Source: Tepidisphaera sp. (GTDB taxonomy: Bacteria > Planctomycetota > Phycisphaerae > Phycisphaerales > UBA1924). From it: DNA of 64,000 bases. The notes under the pieces were generated by a model, which ran no database searches, was not told the DNA's origin, and worked only from the letters and a program-made list of their open reading frames with translations. The stretch spans positions 124,001 through 188,000 of the forward strand of contig WGNV01000003.1 in assembly GCA_016124375.1 (NCBI GenBank), in the 5' to 3' direction. Below, one piece after another: positions 44,666-54,100 of this stretch (the first letter of the stretch is position 1; each line of letters begins with the position of its first letter). The position numbers were made by a program, and so were the translations under genes.

Positions 44666-44738
44666 TCCGCCTGACAACAGGCGTCGTCAAGATCAAACGG
44701 GCTCGTCGGATCAAATCCGGCGGGCCCGATGTCGTTTT
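44663..44738 (+). promoter_or_regulatory. Candidate transcription attenuator upstream of lysW
   Basis: Three mutually exclusive structures are visible. CGCCTG-ACAA-CAGGCG forms a hairpin at 44668-44683. A 13-bp stem (44698-44710 with 44716-44728, two G-T pairs) followed by ATGTCGTTTT is a terminator. TGATCCG at 44663-44669 can instead pair with CGGATCA at 44707-44713, which would break both. A ribosome at the leader stop would cover 44663-44669 and allow termination; one stalled at the AAA codons (44585-44626) would leave it free. Confidence 0.5.
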
Positions 44739-44786
44739 GGACCGTTCAGTTTCAAAGTTTGGAAGACCACTTTCAGGAGCACGCAC

Positions 44787-44987
44787 ATGAGCAACGCCGC
44801 GAACACCGTCACCACATCTCACCAGGTCGAATGCCCCGAGTGCGGGGCGAGCGTCCGCTTCGCCCGCGCCCCGCTCGCCGGCGAAGTGACCCGCTGCACC
44901 GGCTGCCGCGCCGAGCTCGAAGTCACCAGCCTCTCACCCCTGCGAGTCGAACTCGCCCCCGAAGTGCAGGAAGACTGGGGGGAGTAA
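44787..44987 (+). CDS. lysW: Amino-group carrier protein LysW
   Basis: Carrier of 66 residues that holds the amino group of alpha-aminoadipate (or glutamate) on its C-terminal Glu during lysine or ornithine synthesis. The zinc finger Cys16-x2-Cys19 and Cys37-x2-Cys40 and the end 'QEDWGE' with the terminal carboxylate-bearing Glu66 are exactly as in the family. GGAGC lies just upstream of the ATG. It is the first structural gene after a candidate attenuator. It belongs with lysX, Y, Z and K downstream, all in the same direction. Confidence 0.95.
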   Translation: MSNAANTVTTSHQVECPECGASVRFARAPLAGEVTRCTGCRAELEVTSLSPLRVELAPEVQEDWGE

Positions 44988-45062
44988 CGCCCAACGTCCG
45001 CACTCACCCACTCACCCTCTCACCCTCTCACCCTCTCACCGCTCCCCCCCAAGGCACCCCCC

Positions 45063-45950
45063 ATGCGAATCGCCCTCCTCCACTCCCGCATCCGCATCGA
45101 AGAGCGTCTGCTCATCGACGCACTCACCTCCCGCAACATCGACCACGACGTCATCGACCTGCGCGAGCAGACCTTCGACATCCACGAGCCCGGCCGCTGG
45201 ACCGACTACGACGCGGCAATCGACCGCTGCATCAGCCAGACCCACGCGCTCGCCGCCACCCGCGTCATCGAGCGTTTCGGCGTGCCGACGATCAACCCCG
45301 CCAGCGTCATCGAAGCCTGCGGCGACAAGCTCACCACCTCCCTCCTCCTCGCCCGCGATGGTGTGCCCACCCCCCGCGTCCGCGTTGCCCTCGACGAAGC
45401 CGCCGCGCTCGCCGCCATCGAACACATCGGCTACCCCTGCGTCCTCAAGCCCACGACGGGATCGTGGGGACGGCTGCTGGCACGCATCAACGATCGCGAC
45501 GCGGCGGAAGCGATCATCGAACACAAGTCAACGCTCGGCTCGGTCGCCCACAGCGTCTTCTACGTGCAGGAATACGTCGACAAGCCCCAGCGCGACCTTC
45601 GCGTCTTCGTCGTCGGCACACAAGCCATCTGCGGCATCTCCCGCCAGAGCGACCACTGGATCACCAACACCGCCCGAGGTGGCCGCGCCGGCGCCCTCAC
45701 CATCACCCGCGACATCGCCGACATCTCCGCCCGCGCCGCCCGCAGTGTCGCAGGCGAAAGCGGCGGCTTGCTCGCCATCGACTTGCTCGAGTGCCCGCGC
45801 CGGGGCCTGCTCGTGAGCGAGATCAACCACACCATGGAGTTCCGCAACAGCATCGAACCCACCGGCGTCGACATCCCGGGCCGCATGATCGACTGGGTCA
45901 TCGAGCGTGCCCGAGCGGGCGCCGAAGCCGCCGCCGGGGTGAGCGCATGA
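45063..45950 (+). CDS. lysX: LysW ligase LysX (ATP-grasp)
   Basis: ATP-dependent ligase of 295 residues that joins the alpha-amino group of aminoadipate (or glutamate) to the C-terminal Glu of LysW. ATP-grasp elements are clear: 'CVLKPTTGSWGRLLARI' (nucleotide-binding lysine and glycine loop), 'FYVQEYVDKPQRDLRVFVVG', 'NTARGGRAG' and the metal-binding 'LVSEINHTMEFRNS'. Length and N-terminal 'MRIALLHSRIRIEERLL' match the LysX/ArgX group. Whether it prefers aminoadipate or glutamate cannot be read safely, although the lysine-rich leader favours lysine. It overlaps the next gene by four bases. Confidence 0.93.
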   Translation: MRIALLHSRIRIEERLLIDALTSRNIDHDVIDLREQTFDIHEPGRWTDYDAAIDRCISQTHALAATRVIERFGVPTINPASVIEACGDKLTTSLLLARDGVPTPRVRVALDEAAALAAIEHIGYPCVLKPTTGSWGRLLARINDRDAAEAIIEHKSTLGSVAHSVFYVQEYVDKPQRDLRVFVVGTQAICGISRQSDHWITNTARGGRAGALTITRDIADISARAARSVAGESGGLLAIDLLECPRRGLLVSEINHTMEFRNSIEPTGVDIPGRMIDWVIERARAGAEAAAGVSA

Positions 45951-47020
45951 CCGCCGCGCCGAACACAACTTCGACGCTCGCGCCGAGCGCACCTCGCCTC
46001 CGCGCCAGCATCATCGGCGCCAGCGGCTACACCGGGGGCGAACTCCTCCGCCTCCTCCTCGATCACCCCCACATCACCCTCGCGCAGGCGAGTTCACGCC
46101 GCAACGCCGGCACGCCGCTCGACGTCATCCACCCCCACCTCCGCCGCCGCACCGAACTCGAGTTCTGCACGCCCGACAGCGTGAAACCCTGCGACGTCCT
46201 CTTCCTCTGCATGCCGCACGGCGAAGCCGCGACGCAGATCGACCACTGGGCGTCGCTCGCCCCGCTCGTCATCGACCTCTCCGCCGACTTCCGCCTGCGC
46301 GACCTCGACGCCTTTCAAACCTGGTATGGCCAGGCTCACCCCGCGCCGGGCTGGACCGAAAAGTTCGTGTATGGCCTGCCCGAAACCCGGCGAGAGTTGC
46401 TCCGCCGCGCCCGCTACGTCAGCGGCGTCGGCTGCAACGCCACCGCCATGAACCTCGCCCTGCTGCCCCTCGCCCGCGCGGGGCTCATCCGCCACGCCGT
46501 GTGCGATCTCAAAGTTGGCTCCTCCGAAGCCGGCGCCGAGCCAAGCCTCAGCGGCCACCACCCCGAGCGCGTCGGACGCGTGCGCCCCTTCGCCCTCACC
46601 CGCCACCGCCACCAGGCCGAAGTGCGCCAGGAACTCGGCGAGTTCGACCTCGACGTCACCGTCACCAGCGTCGAACTCGTGCGTGGCGTGCAGTGCACGG
46701 CTCATGTCTTCCCGACCCAGCCCCTCACCGATCGCGACCTCTGGAAACTCTACCGCAGCGCCTACGCCAGCGAGCCCTTTGTGCGTCTCGTCAAGGGCCG
46801 CGAGGGGCTGCACCGCTTCCCCGAGCCCAAGCTCCTCAGCGGCACCAACTACTGCGACGTGGGCTTCGAAGCCTCCGCCGACGGCCGCCGCCTCGTCATC
46901 GTGAGCGCGCTCGACAACCTCGTAAAGGGAGCCGCCGGCTCCGCGATCCAGTGCGTGAACATCGCCCAAGGCTTCGACGAAGCCGCCGGCCTCACATTCC
47001 AAGGACTCCACCCGCTATGA
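45947..47020 (+). CDS. lysY: LysW-gamma-aminoadipyl/glutamyl phosphate reductase LysY (ArgC-like)
   Basis: NADPH-dependent semialdehyde-forming reductase of 357 residues, homologous to ArgC. The start ATG overlaps the lysX stop. The nucleotide motif 'IIGASGYTGGELLRLLLDHP', the catalytic Cys163 in 'SGVGCNATAMN' and the 'LKVGSSEAGAEPSLSGHHPER' loop are intact. The last corresponds to the substrate and cofactor region that marks the LysY type from classical ArgC. It acts after LysZ in the pathway. It overlaps lysZ by four bases, so translation is coupled along the operon. Confidence 0.92.
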   Translation: MTAAPNTTSTLAPSAPRLRASIIGASGYTGGELLRLLLDHPHITLAQASSRRNAGTPLDVIHPHLRRRTELEFCTPDSVKPCDVLFLCMPHGEAATQIDHWASLAPLVIDLSADFRLRDLDAFQTWYGQAHPAPGWTEKFVYGLPETRRELLRRARYVSGVGCNATAMNLALLPLARAGLIRHAVCDLKVGSSEAGAEPSLSGHHPERVGRVRPFALTRHRHQAEVRQELGEFDLDVTVTSVELVRGVQCTAHVFPTQPLTDRDLWKLYRSAYASEPFVRLVKGREGLHRFPEPKLLSGTNYCDVGFEASADGRRLVIVSALDNLVKGAAGSAIQCVNIAQGFDEAAGLTFQGLHPL

Positions 47021-47880
47021 ACCAGTCACTCGCCGACCGCACCATCGAACCCAAGACCACCCCGCACGAACGCCAACTCACCGTCGTCAAGATCGGCGGC
47101 GCGGCTGGCATCGACTTCGGCCCGCTGTGCGACGACATCGCCGCGTTGTCGCGCCAGGGCCGCCGCTTCATCATCGTCCACGGCGGCTCCGACGCCACCA
47201 CCACCCTCTCCCGCCGCCTCGGCCTCGAACCCCAGTTCATCACCTCGCCCAGCGGGCACACCAGCCGCCGCACCGATCGCGCCACGCTCGAAGCCTTTCA
47301 GATGGCTTGCCGGGGAATCGTCAACCAGGAACTCGTGCGCCGCCTCGTTCAAAGCGGCGTCAACGCCGTCGGCCTCAGTGGGCTCGACGCCCGTCTCTGG
47401 GCCGGCCCGCGCAAGGCCGCCGTCCGCGCCATCGAAGACGGGCGCGTCCGCATCATCCGCGACGACTACACCGGCGCCGTCGAACGCGTCGACCCGCGCG
47501 TGCTCACGACCCTCCTCGACGCCGGCTTCATGCCCGTCGTCTCGCCGCCCGCGCTCAGCGAAGCCTGCGAGCCCATCAACGTCGACGCCGACCGAGCCGC
47601 GGCTCAGACCGCCGTCGCCCTCGGCGCCCAAACCCTCATCATGCTCTCCAACGTCCCCGGCGTGCTCCGCACGGCACACGACGACACCACCCTCATCCGC
47701 TGCGTGCTGCGCTCGGGCCTGGCCAGCATGGACGCCGTCGCGCAGGGACGCATGAAGAACAAAGTCCTCGCCGCCCGCGAAGCCCTCGAAGGCGGCGTCT
47801 CGCGCGTCATCATCGGCGACGCCCGCGCCGCAAGCCCGCTCTCCATGGCCCTCGAAGGCGCGGGCACGGTGTTCGCATGA
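47017..47880 (+). CDS. lysZ: LysW-aminoadipate/glutamate kinase LysZ
   Basis: Amino-acid kinase of 287 residues homologous to N-acetylglutamate kinase, phosphorylating the side chain of the LysW-bound substrate. Family motifs include 'VVKIGGAAGID' (ATP lysine and glycines), 'FIIVHGGSDATT', 'VGLSGLDARL', 'PINVDADRAAAQTAVALGA' and 'GRMKNKVLAAREALEGGVSRVIIGD'. The positions and the absence of an N-terminal regulatory extension fit LysZ rather than an arginine-sensitive ArgB. It overlaps both neighbours by four bases. Confidence 0.92.
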   Translation: MNQSLADRTIEPKTTPHERQLTVVKIGGAAGIDFGPLCDDIAALSRQGRRFIIVHGGSDATTTLSRRLGLEPQFITSPSGHTSRRTDRATLEAFQMACRGIVNQELVRRLVQSGVNAVGLSGLDARLWAGPRKAAVRAIEDGRVRIIRDDYTGAVERVDPRVLTTLLDAGFMPVVSPPALSEACEPINVDADRAAAQTAVALGAQTLIMLSNVPGVLRTAHDDTTLIRCVLRSGLASMDAVAQGRMKNKVLAAREALEGGVSRVIIGDARAASPLSMALEGAGTVFA

Positions 47881-49052
47881 GCAACGCCCTTCCTCATCTC
47901 GTGGCACAGGCGTCCCGCCTGTGCCTACCCCCTCTTCCAACTTCCTCACTCCCAACTCCCTCCGACGCCCAAGCCATCGATCTCGTACGCACCCTCGTCG
48001 AAATCCCCAGCACCTCGGGCGAAGAATCCGGCGTCGCCCGCGCCATCGTCGCCTGGTGCGCCGCTCGCCACATCCCCTGTGAAATCGACGCCGTCGGCAA
48101 CGCCGTCGCCACCTTCGGCCCGCCCGACGCCCCACGCACCGTGATGCTGCTGGGGCACATGGACACCTTCCCGGGCATGCCGCCCGTGCGCCTCGACCAC
48201 GGCATCTTGCACGGCCGGGGCAGCGTCGACGCCAAGGGCCCGCTGGCCGCATTTCTCGTCGCCGCCGCCCGCGCCCACCCGCGCCTCACCACCCGTGTCA
48301 TCGTCGCCGGCGCCGTCGAAGAAGAATGCCCCACCTCGCGCGGCGCTCGTCACATCGCCGCGACCTACACGCCCGACGCCTGCATCATCGGCGAGCCCAG
48401 CGGCTGCTCCGGCTACACCCTGGGTTACAAAGGCCGCCTCGTCCTCTCTCTCTGCGTTGATCGCCAGGGCTCTCACAGCGCCGGCCCCGACGCCAGCGCC
48501 GCCGACGAAGCGCTCGCCTGGTGGTCGCGCGTCCTCTCGCGCGTCGATGCCCTCAACGCTTCGCGCCAGCAAGCCCACACCCCGCTCGGCATCTTCGATC
48601 GCCTGCAAGCCGGCGTGCGCAGCACCCACAGCAACCACGACGGCATCACCGACACTTGCACGCTCCACGCCGGCTTCCGCCTGCCCACCTGGCTTTCGCC
48701 CGAAGCCCTCGAGCGCGAACTGCCCGAACGCCCCCAAGGCGCCGCCTTCGCCATCACAGGCCGCGAACGCGCGATCCGCGTCGATCGCTCCAGCCCCGTC
48801 GCCCGCGCTCTCGCCGTCGCCATCCGCGCCGAAGGTCTCGCCCCCAAGCCCGTGGTCAAGACCGGCACATCCGACATGAACGTGGTCGGCGCCGCGTGGA
48901 CCTGCCCGATCGCCGCGTACGGCCCGGGCGACAGCGCCCTGGACCACACGCCCCACGAGCACCTGGTGCTCGATGAATACCTCACCAGCATCCGCGTGCT
49001 CACCCGCGCACTGGAATCAGGGCTGCTGGTTCCAGCTTCCCCTGGCGAATAA
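47877..49052 (+). CDS. lysK: LysW-lysine/ornithine hydrolase LysK (M20 family), with repeat-derived N-terminal extension
   Basis: Metal-dependent hydrolase of 391 residues that releases the finished amino acid from LysW. The M20 motifs are 'MLLGHMDTFPG', 'GRGSVDAKGPLAAF' and the catalytic Glu pair in 'GAVEEECPTSRGARHI', with a late His in 'DHTPHEHLVLDEYL'. The start overlaps the lysZ stop. Residues about 7-28 are not part of the family: they are encoded by a palindromic repeat (47901-47925) and low-complexity DNA. A LysJ aminotransferase, needed before this step, is not in the window and must lie elsewhere. Confidence 0.92.
   Translation: MSNALPHLVAQASRLCLPPLPTSSLPTPSDAQAIDLVRTLVEIPSTSGEESGVARAIVAWCAARHIPCEIDAVGNAVATFGPPDAPRTVMLLGHMDTFPGMPPVRLDHGILHGRGSVDAKGPLAAFLVAAARAHPRLTTRVIVAGAVEEECPTSRGARHIAATYTPDACIIGEPSGCSGYTLGYKGRLVLSLCVDRQGSHSAGPDASAADEALAWWSRVLSRVDALNASRQQAHTPLGIFDRLQAGVRSTHSNHDGITDTCTLHAGFRLPTWLSPEALERELPERPQGAAFAITGRERAIRVDRSSPVARALAVAIRAEGLAPKPVVKTGTSDMNVVGAAWTCPIAAYGPGDSALDHTPHEHLVLDEYLTSIRVLTRALESGLLVPASPGE
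47901..47925. repeat. Palindromic repeat family E within the lysK start region
   Basis: GTGGCACAGGCG-TCCCG-CCTGTGCC is an inverted repeat with CACAGGCG and its partner CGCCTGTG nearly contiguous. Its inverse occurs at 55569-55591 with 23 identical bases. Confidence 0.85.
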
Positions 49053-49131
49053 TCATTCATCCGCCGCCCGCGCCGTTTCGGATACTTCGGTCCCGAAACA
49101 CCTGCCGGCCGCCCCGGACTCCCCAAACCAT

Positions 49132-49171
49132 CCGTCCGGACGGTTGACTCCGACCGTCTGGACGGTATTGT
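49132..49171 (+). promoter_or_regulatory. Promoter with two palindromic operators for the TetR/RND operon
   Basis: CCGTCCGGACGG (49132-49143) is a perfect palindrome and ACCGTC-TG-GACGGT (49153-49166) a near-identical one, with centres 22 bases apart. A promoter TTGACT (49144-49149) with TATTGT (49166-49171), spacing 16, is threaded through them. Binding of the TetR protein here would block RNA polymerase, so the operon is probably autorepressed. Confidence 0.7.
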
Positions 49172-49216
49172 TTACCCCGTGACGGGCTTTGCCGATCTGG
49201 GTGTTTGGGAGGCAGC

Positions 49217-49831
49217 ATGAAGGATCGAGTCCTGGACGCCGCCGAGGCCGTGGTGGTGCGCTCCGGCATCGCCAACCTCACGCTCGACGCAGTCGCCGCC
49301 GAGGCCGGCGTCAGCAAGGGCGGCTTGCTGCACCACTACCCCTCCAAGGACAGCCTGGTGGAAGGCATGGTCATCCGCTGCGCCGAGCGCTGGCGGACCG
49401 ACGTCATCGAACTCTACGAGCAAACCCCCCCCGGCCCCGGCCGCATGGCCCGCGCCCTGCTGAACGAACTGCGCGACACCGACGCCTGGTGCGAGCACTG
49501 CGAGCAAAGCTCCTCCGCCGCGTTCGCCGCGCTCATGCAGAACCCCAAGCTCATCGAGCCGCTGCGGCTCACCTACGAAACCATCCGCAGCCGCTTCGCT
49601 GATGACGGTCTCGACGCCGGCGTGGGCGAAACCATCCTGCTCGCGATGGACGGCCTGTGGCTGAATCGCGTGCTGGGCCTGGCCAAGGTGGATGGTCCGC
49701 GCATGACGCGCGTTCGGCGCGCCCTCGAAAAAATGATGCCGGATCGCACGCCAACCGCGACAGCATCCAAACCCACGCGTGCAGCCGCCAAACGCCACGT
49801 CGCGGCCAAGAAACGCCAGAAGAAGTCGTAG
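49217..49831 (+). CDS. TetR family transcriptional repressor
   Basis: Regulator of 204 residues. The ATG at 49217 has GGGAGG (49207-49212) upstream. The DNA-binding head is 'VLDAAEAVVVRSGIANLTLDAVAAEAGVSKGGLLHHYPSKDSLV' (about 5-48), a textbook TetR helix-turn-helix. The ligand domain follows, and the last 30 residues are a Lys/Ala/Arg-rich tail. It is the first gene of a unit with the RND adaptor and pump (27 and 59 bases apart), behind two palindromic operators. It most likely represses the pump until an inducing compound binds. Confidence 0.93.
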   Translation: MKDRVLDAAEAVVVRSGIANLTLDAVAAEAGVSKGGLLHHYPSKDSLVEGMVIRCAERWRTDVIELYEQTPPGPGRMARALLNELRDTDAWCEHCEQSSSAAFAALMQNPKLIEPLRLTYETIRSRFADDGLDAGVGETILLAMDGLWLNRVLGLAKVDGPRMTRVRRALEKMMPDRTPTATASKPTRAAAKRHVAAKKRQKKS

Positions 49832-49858
49832 TTTGACCACGATCTGAAGGAACCCGAC

Positions 49859-51103
49859 ATGTCACGAACAGGTGCCGTCATCGCCGTCTTCGTCGTCGCG
49901 GGCCTCTTGGCCGGCGGCGGCATCATCTACAAGCTGCGCTCCCACGCTCCCGCGGCTCAGGCGGGCGGCGCTGCCTTCGAGCCCTTCGAAGCCGCCAAAA
50001 TCGTCCCCGCTCACGAAGTCACCTGGCAACCCACCGCCGACCTCGTCGGCACCGTCTTCGCCATCCGCTCGGTCGAAGTCAGCAACGAACTCGCCGGCGT
50101 CGTGACCGAGGTCGGCTTCGACAGCGGCCAGGCCGTCGACAAGGACCAGGTGCTGCTCAAGCTCAACGACGCCACCGAGCAGGCCGACCTCGCCGCGGCC
50201 AAGGCCCAGGTGCGCATCGCCCAGGCCAACCTCGCGCAGGTCGATTCCAACATCAAACTCGCCGAAGTCGAGCTCAACCGAATGTCCGGCATCGAGTCGC
50301 GAGCCATCGCCGACGTCGAACTCGACCGCGCCCGCAACAAGCTCGCCGCGGCTCAGGCCGACCGCGAGCGCTGGCTCGCCGAGGCCGATCAGGCAACCGC
50401 CCACGTCGCCCAGGTGCAGGCGCGTCTCGAGAAGCTCACCATCAAGGCCCCCTTCCGCGCCCGCGCGGGCATCCGCACCGTGCACGAAGGGCAGTACCTG
50501 AAGGAAGGCAGCAGCGTCGTCGCCCTGCAGGAACTCACCGACACCATCTACCTGGATTTCGCCATTCCCCAGGAGTACGCCCCGCGCGTGCTGCCCGGCT
50601 CGGTGGTGATGGCCGACGCTCCGCTGCTGGGCAAAGACCCCGTCAAGATCACCGTCGTCGCCGCCGACGCCAGCGTGAACATCGACACCCGCAACCTCCG
50701 CGTGCGCGCCGTCGTCGACAACCCCAAGGGCGTGCTCGCCCCGGGCATGTCGGTGCAGGTGCGCGTGCCGATCGATCTGCCCCAGAAACTCGTGGCCGTG
50801 CCCAGCACCGCCGTGCGCCGGGCCGCGTTCGGAGACTCGGTCTTCGTCGTCACCAAAGACGACAAGGGCGACATGCGGGCGCACCAGAAGTTCGTGCAGC
50901 TCGGCCAGGCGATCGGTGACGACGTGATCGTGAAAGAGGGCATCGAGGCGGGCGAGCTGATCGCCGCGGCCGGCTCGTTCAAACTCCGCGATGGCGTCAA
51001 GGTCGTTGATCAGCCCCCGCAGGACACTCAGCACTCCAACGCCCAGGACGCGCCGGCCGAGAAGAAGCCCGCCGAACTCGCCAAGACCAGCGACAGCAAG
51101 TAA
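49859..51103 (+). CDS. RND efflux periplasmic adaptor (membrane fusion protein)
   Basis: Adaptor of 414 residues linking an inner-membrane RND pump to an outer-membrane channel. One N-terminal anchor helix (about 5-22) is followed by the lipoyl half 'VGFDSGQAVDKDQVLLKLND', a coiled-coil hairpin (about 100-185, rich in Ala/Glu/Gln), the second lipoyl half 'LTIKAPFRARAGI' and beta-barrel and membrane-proximal domains to about 385. The C-terminus is a polar, low-complexity tail. GAAGGA precedes the ATG. The gene lies between the tetR and pump genes; no outer-membrane factor gene follows. Confidence 0.93.
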   Translation: MSRTGAVIAVFVVAGLLAGGGIIYKLRSHAPAAQAGGAAFEPFEAAKIVPAHEVTWQPTADLVGTVFAIRSVEVSNELAGVVTEVGFDSGQAVDKDQVLLKLNDATEQADLAAAKAQVRIAQANLAQVDSNIKLAEVELNRMSGIESRAIADVELDRARNKLAAAQADRERWLAEADQATAHVAQVQARLEKLTIKAPFRARAGIRTVHEGQYLKEGSSVVALQELTDTIYLDFAIPQEYAPRVLPGSVVMADAPLLGKDPVKITVVAADASVNIDTRNLRVRAVVDNPKGVLAPGMSVQVRVPIDLPQKLVAVPSTAVRRAAFGDSVFVVTKDDKGDMRAHQKFVQLGQAIGDDVIVKEGIEAGELIAAAGSFKLRDGVKVVDQPPQDTQHSNAQDAPAEKKPAELAKTSDSK

Positions 51104-51162
51104 CTCGCTCGCGCTCGCCCCTGCCCCCCCGCCGCCCCGCGCCTCTCTCAAAGGACACACAC

Positions 51163-54100
51163 GTGAAATCCTTCACGGACATTTTCATCAAGAAGCCGGT
51201 CCTCGCCATCGTGATCAACCTGATCATCCTGGCCGTGGGCTGGCGCTCCATCGACGCCCTGGCCGTGCGCCAATACCCGCGCCTCGAGTCCAGCGCCATC
51301 GTCATCACCACTGTGTACTACGGCGCCAGCGCCGAGACGGTGCGGGGCTTCATCACGACGCCCATCGAGAAGGCGGTCTCCGCCATCGACGGCATCGACT
51401 ACATCGAAAGCGCCAGCCGCTCGGGCGTGAGCAGCGTGACGGTGCACCTGCGCCTGAACCACAACAGCAACGACGCGCTCGCCGAGATCAGCGCCCGCCT
51501 CAACCAGGTGCGCAGCACGCTGCCGCCGGACGCGCAGTCCCCCTCGGTGGACATCCAGCGCACGGACAAGCCCTACGCGACGTTCTACATCAGTTTCACC
51601 AGCGACCAACTGAGCCTGATGCAGCTCAACGACTACCTCGTGCGCGAGGTGCAGCCCGAGCTGCAGACCATCGCCGGCGTGCAGCGGGTGGGCGTCGAGG
51701 GTCCGCGCGAGCTGGCGATGCGCATCTGGCTCGACACCGTCAAGATGGAGTCGCTGGACATCACGCCCCGCGAAGTGTGGGATTCGCTGGCCCGAAACAA
51801 CTTCCTGGCTGCGGTCGGCAAGACCAAGGGCCGCGACGTGCAGGTGGACCTGCTCACCGACACCGACCTCAAGAGCGCCGCGCAGTTTGCCGACCTGATC
51901 GTGCGCGAGCGCGAGGGCGTGATGGTGCGGCTCAAGGACATCGCCCGCGTCGAACTGGGCAGCGAAGAGCCCACCGGCCAGGCCGGCTTCAACGGCAAGC
52001 CCGCGGTGTGGCTGAGCGTGTGGCCCCTGCCCAAGGCCAACGAACTCGAAGTGGCGGCCGCGCTCAAGAAGCGGATCGAGGAAATCCGACCCTCTCTCCC
52101 CGCCGGCGTCACCATGACGCTTGCGTACGACGGCACGTACTACATGGACCACGCGATCCAGGAGATCACGCACACGCTGATCGAGACGATCGGCATCGTG
52201 GCGCTGGTGGTGTTCCTGTTCATGGGCTCGCTGCGCACGGTTCTGGTGCCGCTGTTCGCGATGCCGGTCTCGCTGGTGGGCGCGTGCATCGCCATGCTGC
52301 TCTTCGGGTTTTCGCTCAACCTGCTGACGCTGCTGGCCATCGTGCTGTCGGTGGGCCTGGTCGTCGACGACGCCATCGTGATGGTGGAGAACGTGGAGCG
52401 CCACGTGCGCGAGGGCAAGAGCCGCATCGATGCGGCCCTCATCGGCGCCCGCGAACTCTTCGCCCCGGTCATTTCGATGACGATCACGCTGGCCGCGGTG
52501 TATACGCCCATCGGCTTCCAGAGCGGGCTGACGGGCCAGTTGTTCCGCGAGTTTGCGTTCACCCTGGCCGCGGCTGTCGTCATCTCGGGCATCGTCGCCG
52601 TCACGCTCTCGCCCATCATGAGCGCGTGGATGGTTCCCGCCGAAGGCAAGGAAGGCTGGTTCACGCGATTCGTGAACGGCCTGTTTGATCGCCTCCGCCA
52701 CCTGTACGAGCGCGTGCTGACGGCGGTCCTGAAGTTCTGGTGGGCCGTGGTCGTTGCGTCGCTCGCCATCTGCGTGCTCGCGCCGTTCCTCTACCATCGC
52801 TCGAAGCAGGAGCTCGCGCCCACCGAGGACGAAGGCATCGTCTTCGCCGTCGTCCAGACCGCCCCCGACGCCACGCTCGGCTACACCGTGCGGGGCTTTC
52901 AGAAGGTCGCCAAGGCGTTCATGTCGGTGCCCGAAGCCAAGTTCTTCTTCCAGATCGCCGACCTCAACATGGGCGGCGGCTTCGGGGGCATCCAGACCCG
53001 TGACTGGAAGGAACGCACTCGCACCACCGAGCCCATCCAGAATGAAGTCATCGGCAAGCTGATGGGCATCCAGGAGGTCCGCTCGATCGCCGTGCGCCCG
53101 CCCCCCCTGCCCGGGGCCGGACAGTTTCCCGTCGAGATGATGATCACCAGCGGGCAAGAGGCTCAAGACATGGAGCCCTACGTCAACCAACTCATCGGCG
53201 CCGGCTACGCCAGCGGCAAGTTCGTGTATGTCGATTCCGATCTCAAGATCGACCTGCCCCAGACCCGCATCCAGATCGATCGCCAGCGTGTCGCCGACCT
53301 TGGCCTGGACATGGCCGACATCGGGCAGGACCTGAGCGTGCTGCTCGGGGGCGGCTACGTCAACCGCTTCAACTACGAGGGCCGCAGTTACAAGGTGATC
53401 CCGCAGGTCGGCGACAATCAGCGAGAGACCGCCGAGCAACTGCTGCAACTGAAGGTGCGCACGCGCGACGGGGGCAGCGTGTCGATGCGTTCGCTGGTGT
53501 CGCTGGATACCAAGGCGGTGCCGCGGGTGCTCACGAGATTCCAGCAGCGCAACAGCGCGAAGATCTTCGGCGTCGTCGCGCCCGGCGCCACTGAAGAGGA
53601 GGCACTGAGCGCCCTGGAAGCCGCGGCGAAGAAGATCATCCCGCCGGGCTACGCGATCGACTACGCGGGCGAAAGCCGCCAGATGCGGACGGAAGGCACG
53701 ACGCTGGTGTCGACGCTGGGCTTCGCGATCGGGCTGATCTATCTGGTGCTGGCGGCGCAGTTCGGCAGCTTCCGAGATCCGCTGATCGTGCTCCTTGGCT
53801 CGGTGCCGCTGGCGCTCACCGGGGCGATGCTGTTTACGGCCGAAGGCGTCACCACCATCAACATCTACAGCCAAGTGGGGCTGATCACGCTGGTGGGGCT
53901 GGTGGCCAAGAACGGGATTCTGATCGTGGAGTTCGCGAATCATCTGCAGGAGCAGGGGCTGAGCAAGATCGACGCGGTGAAGCAGGCGGCGGCGACGCGA
54001 CTGCGGCCGATCCTGATGACGTCGGCGGCGACGGTGTTCGGACACTTCCCGCTGGTGCTGGTGACGGGCGCGGGAGCCGCGGCCCGGAACAGCATCGGCA

